DNA from: Spizellomyces punctatus DAOM BR117
Taxonomy: Eukaryota; Chytridiomycota; Chytridiomycetes; Spizellomycetales; Spizellomycetaceae
Assembly (NCBI RefSeq): GCF_000182565.1
Contig: NW_015971547.1
Location: 699,510 to 763,509 of the forward strand
Direction of reading: 5' to 3'
Length of the DNA stretch: 64,000 nt
In this document: in pieces, positions 24,328 to 35,375 of the stretch
Position numbering within the stretch: the stretch's first letter is position 1
Layout: every line of letters begins with the position of its first letter
The notes under the pieces: model-generated
What the model saw: the letters and a program-made list of their open reading frames with translations, nothing else
Told to the model about the DNA's origin: nothing
Databases searched by the model: none
Translations under genes and position numbers: made by a program

Positions 24328-24895
24328 GTGTACCGACCGAGCTATAGCTAACTAGAAGACAGGAAATAAATGTATATGTACAATATTGCTCTGTCGAGGT
24401 AGATGAGAGAAGTCACACAGGTCGTAATTGGGCAGAGCAACCCGTCAAAGTGCTGTTTTACACGACGCAAACGACGTTTTCTGTGATCACGTGATTTATG
24501 TCGACGCAATTCAATTCGGACAAGCATCCGGACAAGACATATTGATGCGGTGCTCCTCCTTTATCGCACTTCAAATTCCTGCATACAAAGAGAAGACATC
24601 AGGAAATCTGTATGCAGCTGAGCTATGCCAGTGCGTCATATTATGAAAACGATCTGTACGGTGACAGCGACCATACCTGCCGGACAGTTTGATGGCCGCC
24701 GCAAGGCCCGACCTAAGTGGATACTAAGCCACTTGCGCTGTGCCATTCACATGACTCGTTTTTTCAGCTTGAGTCGTTCTCTGCACTGGATGGATGAGCC
24801 GTTCCACCTTCCACATTTTCGTTCAAAGGTCACAAGGTAAGGAGGACATGGTAACGTCACGGAGAACAGCACAATATCTCATTCTCGGCTTCTAG
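24328..24895. promoter_or_regulatory. Divergent promoter region, importin beta / eL28
   Basis: This 568-bp region lies between two divergent start codons. It contains the palindrome ATCACGTGAT at 24486-24495. No other gene is supported here. Confidence 0.6.
24487..24494. promoter_or_regulatory. TCACGTGA E-box-type palindrome
   Basis: Perfect palindrome of the Cbf1/bHLH type. It lies 160 bp upstream of the importin beta start and about 400 bp upstream of the eL28 start. It is one of six intergenic TCACGTG copies in the window. Confidence 0.55.
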
Positions 24896-25438
24896 ATGTC
24901 ATCCGACTTGATTTGGCTGTTGGTAGGTGACACTATCTTGACTATACTGCTTCCAAGTCTTATCTCATGCGCCTTGTTATAGACCCGCGATCAGTCTGCC
25001 TTCCTCGTGAAGCGCAACGGTGTTCAATTGAGCAGGGAGCCGGGTAACCTACTCAACCGGAACTCGTTGAAGTACTCTGGATTGGCTCAGAAGAAGGTGG
25101 GAAGCCATGAGGTGACCTTGGCGGAACTGGATCCTTACAGTTTTGTCTTTCAGACCATTGATATCTCCACGGCCGGCACCAACGGTGCAGTTGTCTCCGT
25201 CAAGAAGACCTCTGTTCCTGCCTCCAAGCCGAGCAAAAGTGTGAGCAAGACCACTCTCAAAAAGTCGACTCGTGCCGGAGCAAAATCCGTCCGTAATATC
25301 ATTCGTACCTACCGCCCAGATTTAGAAAAGGCCGCCTTGGCTCGTCTCTCTCGTGTCCTGGAAAGCCAAAAGCCTGGCAAGGTCAACAAGCCAAAGAAGC
25401 TGCGTGGTGCCAAGGCTCGCAAGGCCACCACCGCTTAG
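24896..25438 (+). CDS. RPL28: 60S ribosomal protein eL28
   Basis: Component of the large ribosomal subunit. Exon 1 (24896-24922) encodes MSSDLIWLL, and an intron (24923-24982) follows. Exon 2 begins TRDQSAFLVKRNGVQLSREPGNL, which matches the family's SSFLIKRN...STEPNNL block, followed by RNSLKYSGL. The Lys/Arg-rich C-terminal half contains SVRNIIRTYRPDLEKAALARLSRVL, the equivalent of the conserved YRPDLRMAAIRRASAIL. The stop is TAG at 25436-25438. The protein is about 160 residues, slightly longer than animal eL28 (about 137). The extra residues lie in the central DPYSFVFQ to VSVKKTS segment. Confidence 0.95.
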
Positions 25439-25554
25439 GTCCTGTGCACTTTAAATATATTGCCTAAACCCGTAAAAGCAATCTTCTTTCATATGTCTGC
25501 TTAAAGTACGAGTAATCTAGTGTAACCTATCATGATGCAGAGCTACAGATGGCA

Positions 25555-27917
25555 TTACCACGTGGAGAGGTCCTTTGAAATGGGCTCTATGTTATCGTCC
25601 TTTAGGTTCAAATGCAGTAATGTATCAAGAGTACCTTTTGCTATTGATGGCAAATATTGAATTCCCTGAGACGGCTGCTTAAGCGCGACATTGGGGTGGA
25701 AGAGTTTCCGACGGTTAACTGTTCCATTCGACGGGTGAGGCAAGGATGGATCGGTGGTGGCTAGAAAAGAGGGGGCAAGATATAACGGCTTGTGTGCATT
25801 TGTTGGGAGCTCGACGAAGCACTTGTGATTATGGTGATATGGTGCGGTGGATAGAGGCATGTGAGGTTCCAGGCGAAAGAATCTTGCGTTCGCCGTACAG
25901 TCCCTGTACACTGGGGCGATTTGCGTAAGTGCTTTGCCGTTTTGTTGTTTGGAACTTTTAACACCAGCGGCCGAACGAAGGTAATGCCTCAGGAAGTCAA
26001 TCCGACTATGCGATTCCGCATATCCTTCTGCTAGAGCCAAACAGGTGTAGCGGAAGAGATATGAAATTCGCCTTATGTTAGTTCTTGCAAGTTTAGATGC
26101 TTCAGGCCGTGAAGGGATGCCGAGAGCCGCCTCCAGCAACGTGCCGGGGCCAGGATGCGTTTCATGTTGTCGTCTCGCTCTCATTGCTTCCCTTGCCAGA
26201 ATCCCGAAAGGTTGCGACCTGAAATGCCGCTGAATTTCCGCTAGCGCAACGACGGCCCCTGCCCGGATCTTCCAGGCATTGCTCTCCTCCGTCACAATGT
26301 CCCGATGCCAGTCTACCATCTTGGGTTGTAGCACCTCAACCGTGACGTTGCCGCCATCTCCAATTTGGATCATCTCATCTATGTCTTGCTCATGTGCCCC
26401 GTGGTCCCTGAGGTCGAATCTTCGATGTTGTGTTCCGCGATATTGCAAATACGTCAGTAAGGACTCCATGACTAGTTTACCCACAGCCGATGAATGGCCG
26501 TTGATGATAATAGCACCGAGACACAATATCCCCAGGTACAACCAGTGCCAATCTGTGCGGGCATCCAGTTTATTCAGCACACCAAGGAATACTCGGCACG
26601 CATCTTCGCTTATTGCAGCAGCCGTAGCCAAGAACCTGATATAGTTGCGTCCTAGGCGTCTTTATAGCGTGAAGAATTACGGATGGTTCCGACGCTTGAG
26701 TAAGATAGCCGCATTGTACGTACCGTGCCCCTCTCCCTCGTAAATCCTCCAAAATGGCGTTGAACGGCCCTATCACATCGCTCGAATCCCCTCCTGGCAG
26801 AGCTCTCATCGTCTGGGAAAGAAATGATAACGCCGTCGCCGTTGCTGGGGGTTGCTCCTTGTCCTGTGTCGTAGAAAGGAGCCAGCGAATCTATCCAGTA
26901 ATGGTGACTCATGTCACTATATAGAACCATTGGGAGAACTAGGAAGATACCAGCCACCAATCCCATGTGCTCCTGACCTACCGAATCTTCCATCTCCGCC
27001 AGTAAATGGATCAAGTATGGATCGGTAGTTTGAATGTTTGGCAGACATTCATCGAGATACTGCTGCATTATCTGTTCGGTCTCCGAGGGAATGACGTATC
27101 CACGGACCTCATGAGCAAATTCTAACCGTTGCATCGCCAAACACATGCACTAGGTGGAAGAGATGAAATAGTTTGCACATGGTGGCTACATGCTCGGATG
27201 CGCCTACGCACCTACCATTGAAATTCTTTTCACATCCCAGCTCTTTCCGGTGCTTGCACAATCCTCCGCGTTTTTCAGAGGGATCAAAATCAACATCCGT
27301 TGAATCATGTCGCTGATTAATTTCAACAGGCTTTCCACTTCAGTGTCGTCGGTACGGAGTTGATTGACATCCAGAGCTTCGAAAAGTACTTCAAATGCTC
27401 TATCATGAATTGAGGGTAAACTGCACTCCGTAAATGCTAGGACGGATCGACGTGCATGTAAAGCCGACGATCGCCCAGGGCTGCTATGCACGTGCTCCTC
27501 TGTGCTTCCCAAGTTGGCATCAACCCGCTGGCGAAGAAGCCGAAGGTGTGGGTGAAGTTTTAAGGATTCACTTCCAGGGAAACGAGCGGCCGGTGTTTTC
27601 GTTGAGGTGGGGGCTTTCAATACTGGATCAACCACTGAACCTGCCAAAACTAGATGCTTCAATTTATCAAAAATATCTAATGCCTGTCTTCTCCTTCGCT
27701 GCTGGTCAGACGGTGTGCTGGATGCATTGCACTCGCGGACGAAAGCAGCCACTGTCTCCGGAATAGACAGCCGAACTGTCGAAGATGCATGGATATTCCC
27801 CAACCCAGCGGGCACTTGTTCAGAGCCCGTGTTCAGGTGCTGCTGTGGTGTTGACGCTCGAGAAGTAGAAGGTTGTAATGCCCAGGAATGTTGGACCAGG
27901 ACGGTGACGTAGCCCAT
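25555..27917 (-). CDS. Unrecognised large helical-repeat-like protein
   Basis: A multi-exon minus-strand gene whose family I do not recognise. The ATG at 27917 (MGYVTVLVQHSW) begins a Ser/Gln-rich N-terminal exon. The first intron starts with GTAGGTGCG near 27213 and leads into CMCLAMQRLEFAHEV. Two further junctions restore frame: one joins EMED to SIRWLLSTTQDKEQPP, and one joins the segment ending GRGAR to RLGRNYIRFLATAAAI near 26.66 kb. The C-terminal exon (about 25555-26660) has HEAT/ARM-like amphipathic helices (WHWLYLGILCLGAIIINGHSS, NAWKIRAGAVVALAEIQRHF) and ends DLSTW at 25555-25557. No catalytic motif is visible. Spliced length is about 700 residues. It is convergent with eL28 and divergent from eL41. 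A relation to large armadillo-like ciliary proteins is possible but unsupported. Confidence 0.75.
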
Positions 27918-28007
27918 GTTTCTTATAGAAATGGACTGAGCGACAAATGGGGAAGGAGAATCTCAGCTGCTTAATCAGCAAGCAGGTTCGTTCACCAAGC
28001 CACTTTA

Positions 28008-28015
28008 TCACGTGG
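28008..28015. promoter_or_regulatory. TCACGTGG E-box-type site
   Basis: Lies about 90 bp upstream of the minus-strand gene's start and about 270 bp upstream of the eL41 ATG (about 90 bp before the presumed 5' UTR intron). Confidence 0.5.
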
Positions 28016-28125
28016 ACGGTCGATCGGACGCCCTCCCATATATTTATTGAACCACAGCAGGATTTGCTCCTCCTTCCCCCAGTCCACTCATTGTTACGAC
28101 CAGGTAAGAGCATTGGTTCATCGTG

Positions 28126-28155
28126 CATCCATCGATCCATCCATCCATCCATCCG
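28126..28155. repeat. (CCAT)n microsatellite
   Basis: Tandem CCAT units with one interruption (ATCGATCC). They lie inside the presumed eL41 5' UTR intron. Confidence 0.9.
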
Positions 28156-28281
28156 ACCTTTGTGGCAAATGCTACAGTATTGCGAGAGCAATGATAGTGT
28201 TGTATTTGCTTGGAAGGGTGGTGGTCGGGATGGTCGCGACGCTACATGTCGAATTGTGATGCTGACTCGGTTCTGCCAGAC

Positions 28282-28436
28282 ATGCGTGATAAGTGGAGGA
28301 AGAAGCGTCAGAGGCGTCTCAAGCGTAAGAGGAGAAAGATGAGGGCTAGGTCCAAAGTACGTTTGAATTATGCATTACAAGGCGATCACCAGCGCTTATG
28401 TTTCGTTGGACTATTCTTTTTAGTAAACGCCCGTTC
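28282..28436 (+). CDS. RPL41: 60S ribosomal protein eL41 (25 residues)
   Basis: Tiny, extremely basic large-subunit protein. The ATG at 28282 opens a 25-codon coding exon (28282-28356). It starts MRDKWRKKRQRRLKRK and ends KMRARSK, differing only slightly from the near-invariant eukaryotic eL41. The exon ends exactly after the last Lys codon at a GTACGT donor (28357). The intron acceptor (TTCTTTTTAG) ends at 28433, and the next three bases are TAA (28434-28436). The stop codon is therefore the first codon of the final exon. With the 5' UTR intron, all amino-acid codons sit in one middle exon. It lies within a larger unrelated open frame, so length-based gene calling would miss it. Confidence 0.95.
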
Positions 28437-28780
28437 GATCTGCCTCCGACTACGCGAACCTCGAGTAGCTCAGGGGAAACGATCACATCGACCAATTAAA
28501 ACTATCACAATACGTCGAACAAGCATTTTAGGCAGTTGGAGGGTGTGGGAATGTCATTGCCTACCTGATATTCTGCTGAGGGTGCGGAGAAGGCAATTGT
28601 GTGTAGTCATGTCTAAGTCAGAATTAAATACATGCTTATTTCTGGCCCATATGACTCTTGATTTAAAGGTTGGAATCCCGTACTATGTCATCGCAAAGAT
28701 AGTATGTATTTCCAGAACAGCCCGCGCAACTGAGGGCTATAGAAGCAAGAATGCCATCTGGTGTTACACCGTTGCTGTAA
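28437..28780. other. Convergent intergenic, eL41 and HSP20
   Basis: No gene seen. It should contain the 3' UTRs of both genes. Confidence 0.55.
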
Positions 28781-29556
28781 CTATTCAGCGATGCGTACTT
28801 TCCGCCCTTGGGTTTCCTCCTTGGGGATCTCCACCTGCAGCACGCCGTCTTTGAGTTTCGCCGAAATCTGCATCGGTGGGTCAAAAGTAACGTCGGCAGG
28901 ACATCAGACACACGCTGGGCATACCTTTTCAGCGTCAATTTTGTCTGGGAAAGTGAACAGCCTTCTGAAGCTCCCAATCACCCTTTCTCGGCTCCACACC
29001 TTCTCGTTGGCAGGAGCGATGTTGGTGCTTGTGTCAGCTTGCGCAAGATCCGTCTTGTCTGATGTTCCGGCCGTGTCCGCAGCTTCAATATTGGGCGGGC
29101 TTACTTCACGCACATCTTCAAATCGTCCCTCAAGTGCAAGAGTGTCTGCCAATTTTATCGTAAGAGCAGGGTCAGACTTGGTCCGCCGTTGATGGACGAC
29201 AGATGATGCGTATACTTACGGTCGTCGACGACCTCCAAGTCAATGTTGCTCCTTGGTAAGCCGGGTACTTCTGCCTCGATGATATACGCATCCGGACGCT
29301 CTACAAAGTACGTCATTGGGTCAGCAATATGTGTATAACCGATCCCGCTGCTTGTCCAAAAACCTTTCACATCAACAGCAGGCACAGGTGCACGGATATT
29401 CGCCAGTGCCGCTAGTGGATTAAAAACGTCGTCAGAGATGCCAATAGGCGCAAGAGCACTTTGGGCTGAACCGGGTCGAAAACGGGAGGTAATGCCGTGG
29501 GGGTTATGTTCAAATACATTGGTCAAACTGGGAAGAAGACGACGAACGATGGACAT
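28781..29556 (-). CDS. Small heat-shock protein (HSP20 / alpha-crystallin)
   Basis: ATP-independent chaperone that holds unfolding proteins. The start is 29556 (MSIVRRLLPSLTNVFEHN). The alpha-crystallin domain begins at ERPDAYIIEAEVPGLPRSNIDLEVVDD. An intron with donor GTAAGTATAC joins in frame to HTLALEGRFEDVREV. A long Asp/Thr/Ala-rich insertion follows, and the domain resumes with WSRERVIGSFRRLFTFPDKIDAEK. A second intron joins to ISAKLKDGVLQVEIPKEE, the conserved A-x-x-x-n-G-v-L block. The stop is TAG at 28781-28783. The insertion between the two halves of the domain is typical of fungal HSP20s. It lacks a C-terminal IXI extension, ending shortly after the domain. Confidence 0.93.
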
Positions 29557-30294
29557 GGTTAATTGCAGTGTCTCAGGCTTTATTCTTCTGGGGCACTGTC
29601 TCCGAGGGCCTTTTTATTGGAATACGACAAATCGATACGTACGTGAGCTGACTGGCGATGAGTATGAAGGGCTGTGAGTAATGACGCAGCTAACCCTTCT
29701 TACTCATTACGAAATGAAAACCGTTTGAAGCAGGTCCCATGTCCAAGTAAACTAAACCCCCGCATGCGGGGATAGGACTTGGGAGAGACTTAATCCTTTG
29801 AACCCCCACCTATGCAAAAAAAGTTTCTATTAAATATACTTGGAAGCTCTTAATGTACAAGTATATTACAATGATGACAGCATGTGCCCATACGACATTG
29901 CAGCGGCATCATTCCAAAAGGGCCTTACATTGCCTGAATCCAGTTTTATGGCAGTTGGTGGCGAACAACCGAATGAGTATTCGCCGTCTTTTGATCATCC
30001 AATTGGCAATTTGGGCTGGTTGGCCATGAACATGAGTTATGTCTTGCATGCTTTCCAACATATAAACATGTACACAGCTGCCATTGTGCGATGACTTTTT
30101 CTTATTTGCTTAACATAGAAGATAAAAGATTGTGGACCGACTCTAGTCAGTTTGATGCCAATTTCAGATCGCAATATGCGAGATAGGAACGAAGCGGCTA
30201 CGTTCGATGGTTACTTTACCCTCCTAGCTCTAATCCTAACCTTGCAATGCATTTTGACGCATCATGAAGTCTATGGCTCTATCTAGCACACGAA
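29557..30294. promoter_or_regulatory. HSP20 upstream region
   Basis: Contains the HSP20 promoter and the 3' flank of CFAP96. It includes a perfect 14-bp palindrome (29758-29771) and scattered TTC and GAA triplets near 29697-29720 that might belong to a heat-shock element, although I cannot delimit one. An 84-codon plus-strand open frame at 29840-30094 has no family features and I do not call it. Confidence 0.4.
29758..29771. promoter_or_regulatory. Perfect GC-rich 14-bp palindrome
   Basis: CCCCGCATGCGGGG lies about 200 bp upstream of the HSP20 start codon. A palindromic factor site is possible. Its function is unknown. Confidence 0.4.
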
Positions 30295-31768
30295 CTATCC
30301 CAGGGAGCCACCGACAGTCACATTTGCGCTCACAAGGGCTTCCTGTATCCAAGGAGGGGGCGCCAAAGGTGTGTTACTGTCAATGATGCTGCGAACAGGA
30401 TAGCTTTTTGGTATTCCGCCAGGTCGGAATATGAGGTTGACCTTCGGAGCCTTTGCTGCAGCACCCCTCGGCACCACTGTTTCCTCTTCGCCGTCTTTAC
30501 CTTTCTTCCCTTTAGGAGCTTGTGGGGCTTCATAACTCGGATATTTGTTAATCGTAAATCCAACACCTGAGGAAGGTTTGAAAGGAGTTTGAATGACTGG
30601 AAGCTTGCCGCTCTTCTTTAATCCTTTGCTGGAACGAGCTTTCGCTCCCGCTAAAAGATAAGAAGTTAGGCCAGGCTGTTCACAAATGATCGAACTTGCC
30701 ACTTTAGGTTACCTTGCGCCTGCAACAAAGATACAAACGGACTAAAATACTGTAGTTTCGAGCTGCTCGAAATGAAGGGCCGTTCTCCCACAACCTTCCG
30801 TTGATGTTCCTGCCGGTCTTTCTAAAGTACGTCAAATAACGTGGGTCAGAGAGGTGTCGCCTTGGAACATGTATTTGCAACGGTTACCCTTGCAACGATA
30901 TCAGGCCCATCATATGGATCCCCAATATATTCATACGGTTTCCCGATGGTAACATTCGCATAACCTACAGATGGGGCCGGCACAGGGTACGTAGTATTGG
31001 CAAGAAAGTTATCTGCATTAATATCGACCATATCGCCATACCAAAACCGCCCTTTTTGGGTGGGCGCGTCAGAAAGTTCACCAGCGCCTCCCTTTCAGGT
31101 GGTTCTCGTTCGCTTGTAAAGGAAGGGCGATCTTCGCTCTCGTTCTTTTCAAGAGGCCATTGGTGCTCGAACGTCCCCCAGGGTGATCCACTCCCGGATC
31201 TAGTGTAGTAGTAAAAGAAAAATGCTTACTCGGAAGCTGTGAAGTTAAAATATAATGGACTTTCATCCTTACGGCTTTGGGGGAACATTGGACGGTCTAA
31301 ACGGAGCTGGAACGATATTCTTCTCCTTTGCTTGCAATCTCCACCGTCGTCGTAATTTTACTAAATCAATATATGGCTCATTCTGCGCCGATGTCAGGTC
31401 ATTTGAACCCAGGAGTACCTTTTCCACCTCGTGAAAAACATGGCTTGCTCACCTCAAACACTCGAATGAACTCTTTGTCGAAGAAAACATCTTTTGTGTC
31501 ATGTCCCTTCTTGGGAGGGTTTGTAATGAACTGTTTTCCGTTCGTTCGATAACTCAAGAAAGCGTCTACATATAAGAGATTGTTTAGATGAATCGCTGTA
31601 CGAAAGCCATATACGCATCTGCCAAATTTTGGTACCATTCTTTTTCTCATTGTACTTGTCACCAATTGAGATGTATGGGACTTCACTGAAAATCCCGATC
31701 CGATCAAGATCTGGACGCCCAAATCTATTTCCCATCTCTCCCGCGCCATTGTTCTTTGAACTGGGCAT
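30295..31768 (-). CDS. CFAP96: Cilia- and flagella-associated protein 96 (C4orf47) homologue
   Basis: Conserved ciliary and basal-body protein. The start at 31768 gives MPSSKNN and then LDRIGIFSEVPYISIGDKY, the family signature (animal form ERIGLFSEMEYITVGDKY). An intron beginning GTACCAAAA joins to AFLSYRTNGKQFITNPPKKG. FDKEFIRVFE follows and splices to NEPYIDLVKLRRRWRLQAKEK and PFRPS, matching the family's FVRIFEGESYVNL...RRRDLAEKAKKN. Further 3' come VGYANVTIGKPYEY (family YGYANVTIGKQY), TPFKPSSGVGFTINKYPSYE and FRPGGIPKSYPVRSII (family FHPPGGPKSRPIESIM). The stop is at 30295-30297. The whole chain aligns in order over five or more exons. The protein is about the family's length of roughly 300 residues. 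Its presence argues for a flagellated organism. Confidence 0.92.
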
Positions 31769-32070
31769 GGTGGCAGTTCTCCTATCCGATGGTGGGAGAA
31801 TGTGCAGAGAGCCCGTGAGGCACGGACTGCATCTCAGAACATCTCTCGAGTCACGATCCGCAAAATCCCTCATTTTTGAAAACACATTCATTTTGATTAC
31901 CACAGAATTCACGGTATACAGAACAGATCATTTTAGCCAACACATGCATCCTTTAAACGCGAGCCCCACGGATACCTTTAATAGCCCACAACCTATATAC
32001 AACTACACTAAAATGCAAGCTGGAATAACTGCGGCCCATCGTACCACATAGCACCGCTCCCTGCATAATA
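31769..32070. other. Intergenic between CFAP96 and HGD
   Basis: 302-bp spacer between two minus-strand genes, holding the HGD 3' end and the CFAP96 promoter. No motif recognised. Confidence 0.5.
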
Positions 32071-34335
32071 TCACTGACCCCACTTGCCTTCCTTATTCTT
32101 AGGGTCAAAGTACTTCTTCAAACCTTGCCAGCATTCATAGTAATCATCCTGCAAAACTTTGCCACCTGCATATTCTTTCTCCACGGCCCATTTGGTTAAG
32201 GAAAGCATATGGGACGTTTCAAACATGAACGCTAGACCATCAGGGCGGAGCTTGACGGGTTGCAATTCTTCGGTTGACGCCTTTTCGAAGGTCACTTGAT
32301 CGGGTCCGTGTGCACTCATTGTGCTAGAAAGAGATCCCTGGTTCTCAGCATCTACACTGAAGCTGGTGGGTGTAGATCACTTACCTGTGAAGAGATGCAC
32401 CACCAGGTAGAAACCCTGTGGCCTTGGCATCGTAACCTCCGCTGATCAAACCCATAAACTCGGCCATACTACAATATAATCCATATATGAATATTGACGT
32501 TCGCAGACTCTCCGCACGGGGAATCCATCCGTATACTTACCAATTACGGTGGTAATATGGCGGGCTGAGAGGCAGATGATATAATTAAACAGCAGGAGAC
32601 TGTGACTAAGATATTTGACTTACCGGAATGTATGTTCTCCGACCATCCACCGCGGTGGGAATATGACAAAGTCAGCTGCAGCAACACCAGGTGTGTTCGA
32701 TTTGGATGTGAGCACCGTGAAGATCGAAGGATCCTATGGGAAACCAACAGGCTGTATCAGTAAGCTTCATCTCATTGTCTTCAACTAGCTCCATCGTGTA
32801 AGGGCTGGTTACCGGATGATCGAATGATACCGTGTTAACGGTGCAGAATTTCCGCAAGTCATACTTGTACGGGGCATAGTTGCCATGCCTGATTTCAGTC
32901 AAGCTAGTTGTTATCATGATGCTCAAACGTTTATATAGCGATGAATTAAATACATTACCAAGCAACCACATCAAATGCCGAATGCGTCTAAGACGGGAAG
33001 AGATAGTACGCAACTCAGAGGTGAACCTTTGATAATGCCAAGTGTATTCGCTAACCTGCTGAAGGGTGTACAGTTGGCCCTGGTACTTTGTTGTTATAGT
33101 GAAGGATATATTTTCCTTGTCTTCATATGCCGCGGTTGGATACAAGAAATCGCGTGGGTTAGCAAGGCCATTGGCACCTAGGAATGAGATCGAGGATCAG
33201 TAATTGAGAGCAGGTCGACCAAACGTGCTTCACAGCACACGTCTACCGATTGGCCCTAGATCCGGTAGCTCAAAGTGGCGGTCAAATACTTCAAGAACAT
33301 ATCCTCGGCTGGGTCCATCAGGTAATCTCACAGCATAGCGAATTCTAGGTCACCGCTTCACAGTCAGGACTGCGTTTTAATGGAGAGAGCGTAGAAGAAG
33401 AAAAGAGACACTCACCCTCGAGGAATAACTACTATTTCATTCGGCTCGACATAAAGATAACCAAGTTCGGTTTGAATATCCAACCGCCCTTGTTGAGGAA
33501 CTGTGCAGAGGAACTGGATGTGAGTTGAGCTCGTCTTCCCATAGCCACAATGTACCGGTTAGTGATTACCAATTAGTAAGTCACCGTCCGCATTATAAAA
33601 GGCAGAGTTCTCCATGCTTGCATTTGCAAGATATACGTGGATGGCAATTCCATTTCGTACCGAAGGATCACCAGATCCACCTATATAAGACAAAGAAGAT
33701 GATGAGCTAGTTCTTACACGATTGCTCTGCATAGTTAACACAGGTACCCACAAACAGTGTGAAGACCGTGTACAAAGTCGACACCGCCATGCTTCGGCAG
33801 CTCAAAGGGAGACCATCTGCGAATACGCTCTGTTCAGTCAATATTATTTCGCGCTAGATAAATGTATAAATACCTTAGCTGATTGGGGGTAGATTGACAC
33901 TCAGAATCTTGATGCCCCACGGCAAACGAACGGACAAGAGTGGGTGACGGAGTGCGTGTGAAAGGGGTGTGACAGACGGAAGGGCGAATACGATAGAGCC
34001 AGCTATCAGATTGTAGTTAATTATGAGTAGGATATAACATGAATTGATTATAATACGTAATATAACACTAACCTGCGCTGGTTTTCCGACCTTGGTGCTG
34101 TGAATGCGGTTCCAGAAAGCTGTTCGGCGTATAGGCCGTAGGGGACCCTTTGAGGAGAGTTTTGTCCTAAGCATCGTCAGAGAATACAATTTAAGAAACT
34201 TGAGGCTGGCAATTTTCTGCTCCATACAACACGACAAGACACCTGCTTACCTTCCGGAAGTGCCCCCTCGAGTGCCTCTGTTGCATGAGTGTTTCCAAAG
34301 CCCTGGAGATACTTGTAGGTAGATGCGGAAGACAT
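32071..34335 (-). CDS. HGD: Homogentisate 1,2-dioxygenase
   Basis: Fe(II) enzyme of tyrosine/phenylalanine catabolism that opens the homogentisate ring to maleylacetoacetate. The start at 34335 gives [15 protein letters not shown], the family's N-terminal YxxGFGN. Downstream exons include [21 protein letters not shown], an ICVIxRG-type block, [23 protein letters not shown] and [17 protein letters not shown]. The catalytic region is [12 protein letters not shown], then PPYYHRN and [15 protein letters not shown], and finally [14 protein letters not shown]. The Fe ligands His (YYHRN), Glu (AEFMG) and His (SAHGP) are all present. The C-terminus [15 protein letters not shown]...[12 protein letters not shown] ends with TAA/TGA-type stop at 32071-32073. 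Many short introns interrupt the gene. Confidence 0.95.
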
Positions 34336-35375
34336 TGGTGCAAAACCTGAGTCCAACGAATACAAAAAAGACGGAAGACCGAAAAACGCAAGCCGACAAA
34401 GCTTGGATAAATGCAAGATGTCGTGAAAGGAAGGGCGCTGAGAAGCGTAATGGCCTTTCGATCACGTGTGCGCGGACCGTGTAACAGCCCAAAGACTACA
34501 ACATTGCTCACACGACGTCGGCCGTGACGCTTTGCAGATTCCTGTTTCGCCGTGCCTCGAACCAGTTGGGCTTTGGCCAACTCATATTTAAAGGTGGTAA
34601 GAGCTCCGGGGACCACCAACGGCTATCCACTATCAGTGTACGATTGCCTTTCCCGGTTCATTTTCTCGTGTTTCTCTGCCATCATCCCGATTAGCATCGA
34701 ACCAGCACTTTCAGCTGGACTTGCGACCACGCCACACGGGGCTTAGCAACTGCGACGTAAGCGAAAGTCCGACCCTGCATCCTTGCTCCTTCACCCCTTC
34801 ACCCTCATTTAAGTTTGAATTCTTACTCGCCCACCAATGTCCAGATCCGTTGTCATTCAACAATGCCGAAGGCCAAAAATAGATTCAATGGCGGGCTCTG
34901 CCCGAGTGACTCACGTTAACTTTCGATCCAACCTCTGCCAGTTTCGCCCCCAGCTGCCGAGTTTTTATTTTCCATAGCCATATACCTATCCAATATTAAT
35001 CAATCAGCTTTCAGGCCATGTATTGCACTCTCCATGGTGTTCCGTATCTACCGGGAACCGCTATACCCGTTAAAGCCAAATATGGAAACGCGATGATTTT
35101 GTTCAACCACAGAACGGGCTCCTCTGCCGCATTGGATGAGATGGGGGTTGCTAGATTGGAAGCAGGGGGTATTTATACCGCAGAAACTTTGGAATCGGAG
35201 AAGCGTCTGGCCGCAAAGGTAGGCAGACATCCACCTACCACAATGCTGCTGTGGAACGTTAATGTATTCGATATCGTAGTCAAAGGTAGGATTAGAATCC
35301 AGCGATGACAACAAAAAGCTACGAAGGCACTCTGCCCTTCCACGCATACTTAGTAGGAGGACGTCGGATTCCTCA
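34336..35375. promoter_or_regulatory. Divergent region HGD / RasGEF
   Basis: This kilobase lies between divergent genes and contains TCACGTGT at 34462-34469. An ATG-initiated open segment at 35018-35228 ends at a good donor (AAG|GTAGGC). I could not splice it in phase onto the RasGEF, so it may be an upstream exon of that gene, or noise. Confidence 0.5.
34462..34469. promoter_or_regulatory. TCACGTGT E-box-type site
   Basis: Contains the CACGTG core. It lies 127 bp upstream of the HGD start codon. Confidence 0.5.

Larger units (their letters stand above)
27918..28281. promoter_or_regulatory. Divergent promoter and eL41 5' UTR intron
   Basis: Region between the unrecognised minus-strand gene and eL41. 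It holds a TCACGTGG motif (28008-28015), a (CCAT)n microsatellite and a likely 5' UTR intron for eL41. The intron donor CAG|GTAAGA is at 28104 and the acceptor TTCTGCCAG ends at 28279, two bases before the start codon. Confidence 0.6.

Noticed and set aside
25555-27917. Assignment of the unrecognised gene to TMEM232 or another named ciliary armadillo protein
   Set aside because: Only a vague helical-repeat resemblance, with no specific motif I can verify.
28210-28854. Long plus-strand open frame of about 214 codons
   Set aside because: Only codons 28282-28356 are real (eL41). The rest reads through UTR and intron and overlaps the HSP20 3' end.
29840-30094. 84-codon plus-strand ORF upstream of HSP20
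   Set aside because: No recognisable motif, no neighbouring exons and no sign of splice signals.
35018-35308. Possible first exon of the RasGEF
   Set aside because: It ends at a good donor, but the available acceptors do not restore the RasGEF frame. Left as unproven.
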